NCBI GenBank assembly: GCA_934691925.1 | Contig: CAKUTI010000001.1 | Coordinates: 78,220 to 142,219 of the forward strand | From: an uncultured Treponema sp. | GTDB taxonomy: Bacteria; Spirochaetota; Spirochaetia; Treponematales; Treponemataceae | Direction: 5' to 3' | DNA: 64,000 nucleotides | The notes under the pieces: generated by a model | What the model saw: only the letters and a program-made list of their open reading frames with translations | Told to the model about the DNA's origin: nothing | The model's database searches: none | Position numbers and translations under genes: made by a program | Part shown: one piece after another, positions 52,663 to 62,538 of the stretch | Layout of the letters: every line of letters starts with the position of its first letter | How positions within the stretch are numbered: position 1 is the stretch's first letter

Positions 52663-53505
52663 ATGGAAGATCAGGCACAGGAACTCAAAGAGATGATGTC
52701 CAACCACAAGACTCGGATTATCGCGATTACGAGCGGAAAGGGCGGCGTGGGAAAGTCTAATCTTGCTGTAAATATGGCGATTGCCTACGCTCAGCAGGGC
52801 AAAAAAGTTATCCTGATTGACGGAGACTTGGGAATGGCGAACGTGAACGTTCTTATGAACATCGTTCCGCAGTACAATTTGATGCAGGTGATTAACCGTC
52901 AGAAAAGGATGCAGGAAATCATTACCGAGACCGAATTCGGAATAAAATTTATCGCAGGTGCGAACGGATTTTCAAAGATTGCGAACCTTTCTGTTGAGGA
53001 GCTTGATTATTTTGCGAAGCAGTTCTCCCAGCTTGGAAACGCCGACATAATCATAATCGACACAGGAGCTGGAATCGCAAACAATGTTCTTCAGTTTGTC
53101 GCCGCAGCAGATGAAGTCTACGTTGTAACAACTCCTGAGCCGACTGCAATCACTGACGCATACGGAATCATAAAAATCATAACGACAGAGCTTGTTGACC
53201 GCGAGACGAACATCAGGCTTCTTGTGAACCGCGTTCATTCTGCGGACGAGGGAAAGCGAATCTCCGAGCGGATTATCAATATTGTTGCGCAATTTTTGAA
53301 CAAAAAAGTCGATTATATCGGCTTTGTCTACGATGACCCGGTTGTGCAGGCTTCTGTAATCCGGCAAAAGCCGTTCATAATCGTGAATCCGACTTCAAAG
53401 CCGGCCCAGTGCATAAAGCACATTGTCGGCAGAATCGAAAAAAACGACGACGGAACTTCCGAGGGCGTAACAAGCTTCCTGAAGAAATTCTTGCGCAGAA
53501 AGTAG
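52663..53505 (+). CDS. flhG: MinD-like ATPase FlhG
   Basis: 280 aa. Deviant Walker A TSGKGGVGKSNLAVNMA (24-40), IDGDLGMANVNVLM, and IIDTGAGIANNVLQF. Stimulates FlhF GTPase and limits flagellar number. Ends with a basic tail. Confidence 0.94.
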   Translation: MEDQAQELKEMMSNHKTRIIAITSGKGGVGKSNLAVNMAIAYAQQGKKVILIDGDLGMANVNVLMNIVPQYNLMQVINRQKRMQEIITETEFGIKFIAGANGFSKIANLSVEELDYFAKQFSQLGNADIIIIDTGAGIANNVLQFVAAADEVYVVTTPEPTAITDAYGIIKIITTELVDRETNIRLLVNRVHSADEGKRISERIINIVAQFLNKKVDYIGFVYDDPVVQASVIRQKPFIIVNPTSKPAQCIKHIVGRIEKNDDGTSEGVTSFLKKFLRRK

Positions 53506-53545
53506 CCTGAAAAATTGTTTAAGCTCCATTATAATAGAAAAAAAC

Positions 53546-53574
53546 TTGACCTAACGGAACTTTTGACTTAATCT
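53546..53574 (+). promoter_or_regulatory. Internal sigma-70 promoter before the fliA cluster
   Basis: TTGACC (53546-53551), 17-base spacer, TAATCT (53569-53574), with the ribosome-binding site GGGAGGAG just downstream. It could express fliA independently of the sigma-28 promoter. Confidence 0.55.
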
Positions 53575-53593
53575 TTAAAAAGGGAGGAGTAAG

Positions 53594-54469
53594 ATGATAA
53601 ACCCGAAGAATATTTGCATCTCGGCTGTGGTTGGGTTTGTCTTGTCTTTTTTTATAGGCTTGATTTCCGGCGTGAATATTCTGCATTTGCTTATCCGCGC
53701 TGTGATTTTCGCGGCTGTTTTTGCCGCTTTGTCTGCTGGAATCACATACGTTTACAAGTCTTTCCTCTCTGACGGCTCAGTTTCGGATTCTGATTCCGTT
53801 GTTTCTTCTGAATCAAAACCTGCGGCTGGAAGTGTTGTCAATATTGTTGTTGACGATTCAACTTTGAAGGATGACGGCTCTTCCCCGAAATTTTCTGTTA
53901 CAAATTCGTCTGTCTTGGACGGAGAATCCCTTGTCGAAAATGATAGAAAATCTTCTGATGAAAAATCGGGCTTTTCAAAAGTTCAGGCTTCTGCTCAGTC
54001 GAAAGGTAATGCGGCCGCAGAAAAAACAGAATCTTTCGAGCCTGCAATGCAAAGTAAAAATGAAAAATCAGATTCAAATTCTGTATCTGAGGCAAAGAGC
54101 AGTGGAAACAGCGCAGGCGGATTTGTTCCTGCTGGCTTGAATACGATAACTGGTGGCGGAAAAAAAGTTTCTGACTCAAATGCGGTTCAGTCAGCTATTT
54201 CAGAAGAAAAAAAAGAAGCTGAGTCTGCTCTGCAAACTGAAGCGGACACTTCTGATGAAGAATCGATAGACAATCTTCCTGATATTGGCGGAGTTGATTT
54301 TGACGGCTCGTCGGCTTCGTCCGATTCTGTCATCACTGACAGCGATTTTGCGACCGGCGGCTCGCCTGTTCCGTCAGTGGCGGCAGGAAATGTCGGCTCT
54401 GCCGGAAATCAGGATGCTGCTACAATGGCAAAGGCAATAGCGACTTTGCTTGCTAAAGATAACGAATAG
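53594..54469 (+). CDS. Treponemal membrane protein with disordered acidic tail
   Basis: 291 aa. Two membrane segments (ISAVVGFVLSFFIGLISGVN and AVIFAAVFAALSAGITYVY), then about 220 residues of Ser/Asp/Glu/Lys low complexity with no motif. A short conserved-looking end (ATMAKAIATLLAKDNE). Location between flhG and fliA suggests a motility role, unknown. Confidence 0.7.
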   Translation: MINPKNICISAVVGFVLSFFIGLISGVNILHLLIRAVIFAAVFAALSAGITYVYKSFLSDGSVSDSDSVVSSESKPAAGSVVNIVVDDSTLKDDGSSPKFSVTNSSVLDGESLVENDRKSSDEKSGFSKVQASAQSKGNAAAEKTESFEPAMQSKNEKSDSNSVSEAKSSGNSAGGFVPAGLNTITGGGKKVSDSNAVQSAISEEKKEAESALQTEADTSDEESIDNLPDIGGVDFDGSSASSDSVITDSDFATGGSPVPSVAAGNVGSAGNQDAATMAKAIATLLAKDNE

Positions 54470-54492
54470 AAAAAGTGTATAGGATGTTGCAA

Positions 54493-55290
54493 ATGGAGAA
54501 CGATAAAACGCTTTTTATAAACGATGAAGAAGAAGACGCTATTTGGAAGGAATTCAAGAAAAAAAAGACTTCCGTTCTGCGCGATAAAATAATACGCAAG
54601 TATATGCCTCTTGTGAAATATGTTGCAGGCAAGGTTTCGATTGGTCTTCCTTCAAGCATGGAATTTGACGACTTGGTTGGATTTGGACAGTTCGGTCTCC
54701 TTGACGCAATCAATAAATATGACCTTGACAAAAAAGTAAAATTCAAGACTTACGCCGTAACAAGAATCCGTGGCGCAATCATCGATGAGATGAGGCAGCT
54801 TGACTGGGTTCCGCGTTCTGTGCGCCAAAAATCGCGTGAAATTGAAGATGTTATAAGTTCTCTTGAATCCCGGCTTTCACGCCCTGCAACCGATGAGGAA
54901 ATCGCCCGTGAAATGAACATCAGTGTTGAAGATTATCAGCACACTGTAATGAAAATTTCTGGAACTTCGGTTCTTTCTCTTAATGATGTCTGGTATTCGG
55001 GCGACGACAGCGACCATCTTTCAATCGGCGACAGTATTGAGTCTCCGCAGAGTTTGAACCCTGATGTCCAGGTTGAGCGCGAGGAAATCAGAAAAGTCAT
55101 TATTCAGGCGATAAACGAGCTTCCTGAAAAAGAAAAAATGGTTATCGTTCTTTATTATCATGAGGATTTGACTTTCAAGGAAATTGGTCAGGTTCTTGAA
55201 GTTTCAGAGAGCCGAATTTCGCAGCTTCATGCAAATGCGAACCTTCATCTCCGCGCAAAGCTGACAAATTTCAGAAAAGGTATTTTTTAG
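54493..55290 (+). CDS. fliA: Flagellar sigma factor FliA/WhiG (sigma-28)
   Basis: 265 aa from ATG 54493 (AGGA eight bases upstream); GTG 54475 and ATG 54484 are alternatives. Regions: sigma-2 YMPLVKYVAGKV and DLVGFGQFGLLDAI, KFKTYAVTRIRGAIIDEMR, sigma-3 RPATDEEIAREMNI, sigma-4 LPEKEKMVIVLYYHEDLTFKEIGQVLEV SESRISQLHA. Directs late flagellar and chemotaxis transcription. Confidence 0.95.
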   Translation: MENDKTLFINDEEEDAIWKEFKKKKTSVLRDKIIRKYMPLVKYVAGKVSIGLPSSMEFDDLVGFGQFGLLDAINKYDLDKKVKFKTYAVTRIRGAIIDEMRQLDWVPRSVRQKSREIEDVISSLESRLSRPATDEEIAREMNISVEDYQHTVMKISGTSVLSLNDVWYSGDDSDHLSIGDSIESPQSLNPDVQVEREEIRKVIIQAINELPEKEKMVIVLYYHEDLTFKEIGQVLEVSESRISQLHANANLHLRAKLTNFRKGIF

Positions 55291-55293
55291 CCT

Positions 55294-57261
55294 ATGGTAA
55301 CTTTGGATTCTATTCGGAAAGACATGGCGAAAATGTACGAGCGCGATAAAGATATTAACTTTGTTGACGTTCGCGCAGATACTCTCGATGAGGCGCTTGC
55401 CGATGCGGCTGTTCAGTTCAACACGAAAGTCTCAAATCTTGAATATGAAGTCATGGAAAAAGGTTTTGAAGGCTTTATGGGAATCGCAAAAAGGCCGTGG
55501 TCTATAAAAGTTTACCAGAATCCTGAGTCTCTTCAAAAAGCCGCAAAATCCAAGGCTTCGAGCGTCATGGGGGGATTTGACGACGAGGAAGCCAAGCCTG
55601 TTTCAAAGGACGGCGTTTACTATATTCATCATTTTGACAATGAGCTTGTCTTGAAAGTTGTGCTTCCGAGCGGAAAGGGAAAGCCTGTTGACATTAACAC
55701 TTTGCTCAATGACTTGAATCGTCCCGACACGATTTCTGTTGACGAGCCGCTTGTGAAAAAATATGCGAAAGAGGGAACGGACAATCAGTATCAGCCGATT
55801 GGAAAATACAATCGTGTTCCTTCAAGCGACGCTGTGTTTGTAGTCGATATTGCAAAAGACAATATGAAAGCAACCTGCACGATAAATCCTCCGACCCTTG
55901 GCGGCGCGGATGTTACTCCTGAGCAGATAAAAAATGCGCTTACAACGCAGGGAGTTGTTGCAGGAATTTCTGACGAGAAGATTAACGCGCTTGTTGACGT
56001 TCCGATTTACAATGAGCCGGTTGTTGTTGCGGAGGCGATTCTTCCTGTTGATGGACACGACGCTTATATGGTCTACAATTTTGAGACCGACCGCTCAAAA
56101 ATCCGCGCGAAGGAAGCCGCAAACGGCCAGGTTGACTTTAAGGAGCTTAATCTTATTCAGAATGTTGTCGAAGGTCAGCCGCTTGCACAGAAAATTTTGC
56201 CTGAGCAGGGAAAAGCCGGAAAGACGCTTTTCGGAAATTATCTTGAGGCGAAAAACGGGCGCGATATTAATATTCCGATTGGAAAAAATGTCAAAGTTGA
56301 CACGGACGGAAGAACTGTCATTGCTGAAATAAACGGCCAGGTTCTTCTTTTGAACGGAAAAATCTGCGTAGAGCCTGTAATGGAAGTTGACGGTGTAAAC
56401 GTAAAGACCGGAAACATCACATTTCTTGGAACTGTCGTTGTCAAAGGCAGCGTAGAGGACGGATTCGACATCAAAGCGAGCGGAAATATCGAGGTGAGCG
56501 GAACTGTCGGAAAATGCCATCTTGAATCTGACAGCGACATCATCGTTTCTTCTGGCGTAATCGGAAAAAACGAGGGCGAAATCATCTGCGGCGGCTCGCT
56601 TTGGGCAAAATTCATTCAGAACACAAAAGTTCAGGTTGAGGAAAACGTCATCGTTACTGACTCGATAATGAACAGCGATATTTCGGCCCAGAAAAAAATC
56701 ATCTTGCAGGGAAAACGCGCGCAAATCACTGGCGGACACTTGTTTGCGACTGAATATGTTCTTGCGAAGAATATAGGCTCGAACGGGGGCGGCACTGAAA
56801 CTGTCATTGAAGTCGGATACGACCCGAAAGCGAAGCACAGGCTTGAAGAGCTTATTGAAATGCAGAACAATAATGTCAAGCGTCTTGAAGAAATCGAGCT
56901 TGACATTGCGACTCTCGAGAACATGAAAAAGGTGAGGCGAACGATTCCTAAAGAAAAGGAAGAAAATCTTCAGCGGCTCACTGAGCAGAAAAACGAGATT
57001 GTCGCTGAAAACTCGGCTTACAACGATGAAATCGGCAAAATTCAGGCGCGTCTTCGCGAGCTTAAAAATATCGGAAAAGTTTATGCTTCGGGAACTGTTT
57101 ATGCAGGCGTGAAAATTTGGGTTCGCGATGAAAAAGATGAAGTTAGGGCGGACGCAAAAAGTCTTACTTTCTACTATGAAAACGGTTTTGTGCGCCGCGG
57201 AAAGTTCGAAAAGCCAAGTTTCGATGATATAAAGGGACCAGATGGGTATAGCTCCGATTGA
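55294..57261 (+). CDS. DUF342 (FapA-like) protein with Jag-N-type domain
   Basis: 655 aa, 3 bases after fliA. Residues about 10-70 resemble Jag-N (DTLDEALADAAVQFNTK, FMGIAKRPWSIKVY). The middle and C-terminal region is the DUF342 beta-helix family (IMNSDISAQKKIIL, GNIEVSGTVGKC), with a coiled coil (EELIEMQNNNVKRLEEIEL) near 530-600. Polar or cell-division localisation roles are known for some family members. Confidence 0.82.
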   Translation: MVTLDSIRKDMAKMYERDKDINFVDVRADTLDEALADAAVQFNTKVSNLEYEVMEKGFEGFMGIAKRPWSIKVYQNPESLQKAAKSKASSVMGGFDDEEAKPVSKDGVYYIHHFDNELVLKVVLPSGKGKPVDINTLLNDLNRPDTISVDEPLVKKYAKEGTDNQYQPIGKYNRVPSSDAVFVVDIAKDNMKATCTINPPTLGGADVTPEQIKNALTTQGVVAGISDEKINALVDVPIYNEPVVVAEAILPVDGHDAYMVYNFETDRSKIRAKEAANGQVDFKELNLIQNVVEGQPLAQKILPEQGKAGKTLFGNYLEAKNGRDINIPIGKNVKVDTDGRTVIAEINGQVLLLNGKICVEPVMEVDGVNVKTGNITFLGTVVVKGSVEDGFDIKASGNIEVSGTVGKCHLESDSDIIVSSGVIGKNEGEIICGGSLWAKFIQNTKVQVEENVIVTDSIMNSDISAQKKIILQGKRAQITGGHLFATEYVLAKNIGSNGGGTETVIEVGYDPKAKHRLEELIEMQNNNVKRLEEIELDIATLENMKKVRRTIPKEKEENLQRLTEQKNEIVAENSAYNDEIGKIQARLRELKNIGKVYASGTVYAGVKIWVRDEKDEVRADAKSLTFYYENGFVRRGKFEKPSFDDIKGPDGYSSD

Positions 57262-57571
57262 TTTGCAGACAATGTATGCGAATATGAATAATGTTGCTCG
57301 TATCGCTTCTAATCAGCAGCAGGGGGCACAGCTTGCCCAGCAGCTTCAGGAGTCGTCGATTGTCCGTCAGAATGCAGAAAAGGCTAAGTCTGTGCATAAA
57401 GCCGCTGACAACGAGGCAAAATCTGGCATGGTCAGCGATGAAGGTCGTCATGGGCAGTCTTATGCGCAGAACAAGAAGAATAAAAATGATGACAATGAGG
57501 ACGGGCTGCAGAAAAAATCGTCAGAAGTCCGCGAGCCGTATTTAGGGCAGCACATAAACATTGAAAGATAA
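57242..57571 (+). CDS. Small treponemal protein, motility-operon member
   Basis: 109 aa, overlapping the DUF342 gene by 20 bases. Start MGIAPIDLQTMYANMNNVAR; the rest is Gln/Asn/Lys-rich and helical. Conserved beside fliA in treponemes (by my knowledge of operon order); function unknown. Confidence 0.65.
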   Translation: MGIAPIDLQTMYANMNNVARIASNQQQGAQLAQQLQESSIVRQNAEKAKSVHKAADNEAKSGMVSDEGRHGQSYAQNKKNKNDDNEDGLQKKSSEVREPYLGQHINIER

Positions 57572-57584
57572 TTGAGAGATAAAA

Positions 57585-58298
57585 ATGCTTTTAGCTTTGG
57601 TCAGTTCTTTTTTTTGCATATTGAATATTGTTCTCTGGATATTTTTTCTTTCAAAGTACAAGAAATTCTTTTCGACAGATGAAATTTTGGAGTCAACAAG
57701 GGAAGAGCTCGACAGAATGATTGCCGATGTGAACCGAAATGCTGGAAGAAACATCGATATAATAGAAGACAGAATAAAGCAGCTTCGCGCGGTTGTGGCT
57801 GAGGCAGACCGGCATCTTTCCTTTGCGCAGGCGGAGCTTGAAAAGCAGAAAAATTTGGCAGTTTTTCAGCAAAAAATCGAGAGTGCTTCTTCTCCGCGCT
57901 CAGGCGGAAATTACAAGCAGTCGCTTGCGGTGAAATACAAGAAAAACGCGAAAATTTCACATTCAAACGACTCCTATGAAGTGACTCCTGCCGGAAGCCG
58001 TTATGTCGGTCAAAGCCAGGCGGAGCTTTTTGACCAGATTCCGCAGAATTTGCATGAAGGCGAGATTGTTTCCGATTCTGGAACGGTTTTTTCCGTTGAA
58101 AAAGAAAATATTCCTGTAAAAAAAGTGCCTGTTGTCGGTCCTGAAGTCGCTTATTCGGATTCTCCTATTGAGCAGAAGAAAAGTTTCAGGGAGCTTGTTC
58201 ATGATTTGAATCTCGTCGGACATTCTGTCGAGGAAATCGCGATGGAGCTTAACCGTTCGACAACGGAAGTTCAGATGGTCTTGGACATGGATTTTTAG
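57585..58298 (+). CDS. Treponemal membrane-anchored coiled-coil protein
   Basis: 237 aa. N-terminal membrane segment (LALVSSFFCILNIVLWIFFLS), a coiled coil (VVAEADRHLSFAQAELEKQK), a basic linker and a C-terminal helix pair (VGHSVEEIAMELNRSTTEVQ) that looks like a HTH. Starts 13 bases after the previous gene; last plus-strand gene of the motility operon. Confidence 0.65.
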   Translation: MLLALVSSFFCILNIVLWIFFLSKYKKFFSTDEILESTREELDRMIADVNRNAGRNIDIIEDRIKQLRAVVAEADRHLSFAQAELEKQKNLAVFQQKIESASSPRSGGNYKQSLAVKYKKNAKISHSNDSYEVTPAGSRYVGQSQAELFDQIPQNLHEGEIVSDSGTVFSVEKENIPVKKVPVVGPEVAYSDSPIEQKKSFRELVHDLNLVGHSVEEIAMELNRSTTEVQMVLDMDF

Positions 58299-58442
58299 TT
58301 TTTGATTTGTTTGCAGTTAAACGTGAAAAAATCGTGTCGTATTTTAAAATTTTTGTCGCAAGATAACTAGCGAATTTTTTCCGATTTTTTTGTTCCCTCG
58401 CAGGAATATCTAATTAACTTCGCTTGTTTGCGCCATTTTTTT

Positions 58443-58841
58443 TTACAAATTCCTGAAATAATTTTCGATAATTTTCCAGCTCGATAAAAGCTGCTCGGTT
58501 TTTTCTTTTGCGACTTTTTGCAGGACTGGATTGTCGTTTCTTCTGTCCGGGTGATAAAATTTCAGTTTTTTCCGATAGATTTTCTTTGCAGTTTCAAAAT
58601 CGCTTTCTTCTGGAATCTGAATCTTTGAAAAAGCCTTTTTTACGTTTTCTGGAATTGGAACAACGTTGTTTTCTTTTTGAGAACTTTCTTTTTTCGTTTT
58701 TCCTGAAGTTTTTTCTTCTGAGTTTTTAGATTTTTCTTCGTTGTTAGGGGAAGAGCCGCGTTTTTTTTCTCCCAAAATAAAGCCGGAGTCAAGGGCGGCG
58801 TTTAACAAGTCTCCAAGTTTGTCGTACATTGACTCCGGCAT
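58443..58841 (-). CDS. J-domain protein
   Basis: 132 aa. The C-terminal 55 residues are a DnaJ domain with HPD (FYHPDRRND), preceded by about 70 residues of Lys/Glu/Ser-rich linker. It lacks Gly-Phe and zinc regions, so it is a class III co-chaperone recruiting DnaK to an unknown client. The domain is at the C-terminus, unlike classical DnaJ. Confidence 0.8.
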   Translation of the reverse strand: MPESMYDKLGDLLNAALDSGFILGEKKRGSSPNNEEKSKNSEEKTSGKTKKESSQKENNVVPIPENVKKAFSKIQIPEESDFETAKKIYRKKLKFYHPDRRNDNPVLQKVAKEKTEQLLSSWKIIENYFRNL

Positions 58842-58875
58842 ATTCTTTCCTTAAAAATCAAAAACATTTGATTTG

Positions 58876-58922
58876 AAAAAGCGAGAATATTTCTGGAGAT
58901 TTTTTATTTAGAAAAGTCTCGC
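58876..58922 (-). terminator. Probable glgC terminator
   Basis: GCGAGA (58881-58886) pairs with TCTCGC (58917-58922); on the minus strand it is followed by five Ts. The stem is only 6 bp. Confidence 0.5.
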
Positions 58923-58935
58923 CTTTTCAGTTCTC

Positions 58936-60219
58936 TTAGATTATAGTTCCTGCTGGAATTACAACACCTTTTCTGATTACGATGATTCCGTCTGTGCTGT
59001 AGAAAAGTCCGTGGTCGCCGTCAGGATAAGTTTTTCCGTCAACGTTGATTCGGCAGTCGTCTCCGATTGAAGCGTTCTTGTCGATAATCGTCTTTGCGAT
59101 TTTGCAGTTCTTTCCGATTCCAATATTCGGCTTGCCTTTTTTCTCGTTTTCGGCTTTTGTTTCCTTGTTCTCGTAGAAATCCGCACCCATTGTGATTACG
59201 CCGTCAAGCTCTGAGCCGTTCTCGATTATTGAGCGAACTCCGATAACGCAGCGTTTGAGCTTAGCCTTTGAGATAATGCAGCCTTCAGATGTTATGCTGT
59301 TTTCGATGTCTGCGCCGTTTATTTTTGAAGGCGGCAAGAATCTCATGTGCGTGAAAATCGGCTCGTCCGCGTCGTAAAAGTCAAATGCCGGGTCGTAGTC
59401 TGTAAGGTCGAGAGTCGCGTCGTAGAAGCTCTTGATTGTTCCGATGTCTTCCCAGTAGCCGTCAAAAATGTATGAGTTGACTTTTTTTGACTTGATTGAC
59501 TGCGGAATTATTTCTTTTCCGAAGTCTGTAAAGTCGTTGTCAAGGCATTCTTCCATTGTTTCCGCATTGAAAATGTAAATTCCCATTGAGGCTAAGTATT
59601 CTTTTTCAGGCGGCAAGTCGCCTCTGGAACTTTCTGGAATTTTCCAGTCGGAAATGTCTTTTTCAGGAGCAGGCTTTTCCTGGAACGCAGTGATTTTGTT
59701 GTTCTTGTCAATCTGCATGATTCCAAATCCGGAAGCGTCGTGGCGGTTTACGGCAGTTGTGGCGATTGTGATGTCAGCACCGCTTTCGATATGGCTTTTC
59801 ATAAACGCGCGCAAATCCATTCTGTAAAGCTGGTCGCCGGAAAGAATGATGTAGTGCGTCGGTTTCTGAGACTTAAAATGAACCATGTTTTTTCTTACAG
59901 CATCGGCAGTTCCTTCAAACCAGCCTGAATGTTCAAGAGTCTGCTCAGCGGCGAGAATTTCAACGAATCCTTTTGAGAAATGGTCGAAATTGTAGGAATT
60001 TGTGATGTGGTGATGAAGCGAAGCCGAGTTGAACTGTGTCAGAAGATAGATTTTGTTGTATCCGGAATTGATGCAGTTTGAAATCGGAATGTCAACTATT
60101 CTGTATTTTCCGCCGAACGGAACTGCCGGCTTGGAGCGTTCTTTTGTAAGAGGGTAAAGTCTTGTTCCCTTTCCGCCTCCAAGAATGATTGAAATTACGC
60201 GTGGTTCGTTTTTTGCCAT
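58936..60219 (-). CDS. glgC: Glucose-1-phosphate adenylyltransferase
   Basis: 427 aa. Makes ADP-glucose for glycogen synthesis. N-terminal pyrophosphorylase motif GGGKGTRLYPLTKERSKPAV, catalytic region SGDQLYRMDL, and YWEDIGTIKSF; C-terminal left-handed beta-helix domain (GADIENSITSEGCIIS onward). GAGCATC-type weak site upstream of the ATG at 60219. Confidence 0.95.
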   Translation of the reverse strand: MAKNEPRVISIILGGGKGTRLYPLTKERSKPAVPFGGKYRIVDIPISNCINSGYNKIYLLTQFNSASLHHHITNSYNFDHFSKGFVEILAAEQTLEHSGWFEGTADAVRKNMVHFKSQKPTHYIILSGDQLYRMDLRAFMKSHIESGADITIATTAVNRHDASGFGIMQIDKNNKITAFQEKPAPEKDISDWKIPESSRGDLPPEKEYLASMGIYIFNAETMEECLDNDFTDFGKEIIPQSIKSKKVNSYIFDGYWEDIGTIKSFYDATLDLTDYDPAFDFYDADEPIFTHMRFLPPSKINGADIENSITSEGCIISKAKLKRCVIGVRSIIENGSELDGVITMGADFYENKETKAENEKKGKPNIGIGKNCKIAKTIIDKNASIGDDCRINVDGKTYPDGDHGLFYSTDGIIVIRKGVVIPAGTII

Positions 60220-60484
60220 AAAGATGCTCCTGAGATTTGTAAATTTTAATAAGATTATTTTAAACCTTTACATTGAAGATTGCAAATAATTTGTTGAACG
60301 AAAATCAATGTCCGCTTTGACTCGAAAACTGCACGCTATATTTTTTGAAGAGACCGAAAAAATTCTGCGTGAAAATATTTTTTAGACATTTTTCAAAATT
60401 GAAGAAACGTTTTTAAGATTTGGTTTCAGATTCCGATAATAAAAATGCGGCTTGATTCTTGATTTTTTTTTGAATTCTTGGATT

Positions 60485-60592
60485 AAGCGAAGCGTTGGCG
60501 CGTTAGCGATGTGAACGGCGAACGAAGTGAGTTGCGAAGCAATGAAACCGTGAACGTAGCGACCCGAACGAAAGCGAGGGGAACGCCCTGAA
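60485..60592. repeat. Degenerate GC-rich repeat of GCGAA/GTGAACG words
   Basis: The words GCGAAGC, GTGAACG, GAACGAA and GTAGCGA recur at short intervals between glgC and flgF. Looks like a dispersed intergenic element rather than a gene; no frame of note. Confidence 0.55.
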
Positions 60593-60613
60593 AAAGAGAA
60601 ACTGGAGGAATTT

Positions 60614-61408
60614 ATGATCCGCGGCTGGTATATTGGCTCTAGCGCAATGAACGCGCAGCAGAACAGGCTTGATACGATTTCAAATAATCTTGCAAATGTT
60701 GACACGGCAGGCTTTAAGCGCGACACGACGGTCTCAAAGTCGTTTCCGGAGCTGCTTTTGCGGAGAACTGAGGCTGACGGCGTTTATAAAACTCCATTCG
60801 GCTCGGGCGACGCGGCACCAATCATCGGAAAGCTCGGGCTTGGCGTTGAGACAAACGAAAATTACACGGAATTTGAGCAAGGCTCGTTCCGCTTGACTGA
60901 CACTTCTACAGATTTTGCTTTGAGCGGGCAGGGTTTTTTTGCGGTTGAGACTCCGAACGGCGAACGCTACACGAGAAACGGAAATTTTATTCTCGGAAAA
61001 GAAGGAATCCTGCTCACGAAAGACGGCTATCCGCTTTTGGGCGAGAAAGGTGAAATCCACGTTGAGGACGACAAATTCATTGTGAACGAAGACGGAATTG
61101 TAACGTCAAAAGACAACGAAGTCATCGACAGAATCAAAGTCGTTAGGTTCGACAACGAGCGTTATCTCAAAAAAATGGGAAACAGCCTCTGGTCTTCAAA
61201 CGACATTTCAGGCGACGCTTACATTGCAGAAGGAATGGAGCGGCCGAAAATGCTTCAAGGATATATGGAGACAAGCAACGTGAACGTGGTGAACGAGATG
61301 GTCAAGATGATTGAAGTGAACCGCGCTTACGAGGCGAGCCAGAAAACGATTCAGAGCGAGGACTCGATGATGTCAACGCTTTGGAACAAAGTCGCGCTTT
61401 CAAGATGA
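60614..61408 (+). CDS. flgF: Flagellar rod/hook basal body protein, FlgF type
   Basis: 264 aa; CTGGAGG site. N-terminal flagellar rod motif (QQNRLDTISNNLANVDTAGFK) and C-terminal FlgG-type motif (VNVVNEMVKMIEVNRAYEASQK). Length and lack of FlgG middle features favour FlgF (proximal rod). flgG follows 198 bases on. Confidence 0.85.
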   Translation: MIRGWYIGSSAMNAQQNRLDTISNNLANVDTAGFKRDTTVSKSFPELLLRRTEADGVYKTPFGSGDAAPIIGKLGLGVETNENYTEFEQGSFRLTDTSTDFALSGQGFFAVETPNGERYTRNGNFILGKEGILLTKDGYPLLGEKGEIHVEDDKFIVNEDGIVTSKDNEVIDRIKVVRFDNERYLKKMGNSLWSSNDISGDAYIAEGMERPKMLQGYMETSNVNVVNEMVKMIEVNRAYEASQKTIQSEDSMMSTLWNKVALSR

Positions 61409-61606
61409 TTTTTGTGAAAGCGGATTTAGAAAAAGCCGATAATAAAAACAGATAGAAAATTGCCGGAAAACTGAAAACTAGAAATCGCAACGCAGAAAAT
61501 AATGCGGATTCTGTCCTGAAAAAAAATTGGCGGAAATTAGCGGGCGGAAGTTTTTAGGCAGTTTCATGAACGTTTCCTTCTGGAATCTTTTAATGGGAGA
61601 AAAATC

Positions 61607-62401
61607 ATGGTAAGAAGTCTTTGGACAGCAGCAACAGGAATGAACGGCCAGCAGTCAAATCTGGACACAATCTCCAACAATCTTTCAAACGTGAACACGA
61701 CTGGATTCAAGCAGCAGCGCGTTGAATTTGAGGATTTGATGTATCAGAACGTTAAGCTTGCCGGAACTCCAGCCACAGAAGACACCGTAACTCCTGTAGG
61801 AATTCAGCAGGGAGCAGGAACAAAAGTTGCTGCGACTCAGAGAATTTTTTCGCAAGGCTCTTTGCAGAACACTGGCGTTGACACTGATGTTGCGGTTGTT
61901 GGCGACGGATTTTTCCGCGTTCAGCAGTACGACGGAAGCTACGCTTACACGCGCGACGGCTCTTTTAAAATCGATATGAACGGCCAGCTCGTAAATTCAA
62001 ACGGACTTCGCGTAATGCCTGAAGTCATCATGCCGGACGGGTTTGACATTCATTCGCTTACGATTGACGACACAGGACGCGTCTCAGTAAAGATTTTCGG
62101 TCAGGACGATCCGGTTGACGTTGCGCAGCTTGAACTTTACCGATTCCCGAACAATGCCGGACTTGAGGCCTTGGGAGACAATCTTTATAAAGTCACGAAC
62201 GCTTCTGGTGACGCGATTGCCGGACGGCCGGGCTTTGAAGGATTCGGCGTTACAAAGCATAAATTTGTTGAAATGTCGAATGTTTCCGTTGTGAACGAGA
62301 TGGTTCAGATGATTGTTGCCCAGCGCGCGTACGAGTTCAACTCAAAGGCGATTCAGACAACAGACTCAATGCTTTCAACAGCAGTGAATCTTAAAAGGTA
62401 G
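61607..62401 (+). CDS. flgG: Flagellar distal rod protein FlgG
   Basis: 264 aa. GGGAG site. Same rod signatures (QQSNLDTISNNLSNVNTTGFK; VSVVNEMVQMIVAQRAYEFNSK) plus FlgG middle region (QQGAGTKVAATQRIFSQGSL). Builds the distal rod. Confidence 0.94.
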   Translation: MVRSLWTAATGMNGQQSNLDTISNNLSNVNTTGFKQQRVEFEDLMYQNVKLAGTPATEDTVTPVGIQQGAGTKVAATQRIFSQGSLQNTGVDTDVAVVGDGFFRVQQYDGSYAYTRDGSFKIDMNGQLVNSNGLRVMPEVIMPDGFDIHSLTIDDTGRVSVKIFGQDDPVDVAQLELYRFPNNAGLEALGDNLYKVTNASGDAIAGRPGFEGFGVTKHKFVEMSNVSVVNEMVQMIVAQRAYEFNSKAIQTTDSMLSTAVNLKR

Positions 62402-62417
62402 TTTTTGATTAGAAATG

Positions 62418-62500
62418 CGCAATTCATGATGCACATTCATAATGAGTAATTAAAAATTACAATTAAGAATTGTGCGTTTCGCATTTTTAATTGTGAATTT
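62418..62500. repeat. Inverted AT-rich palindromes
   Basis: Overlapping inverted repeats such as AATTAAAAATTACAATTAAG and AATTGTG... with AATTCATG; a likely terminator/REP region between flgG and the next gene. Confidence 0.45.
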
Positions 62501-62538
62501 TGCGTTTTTTATGAATTCTTTAACTTCAGGAGAAAATT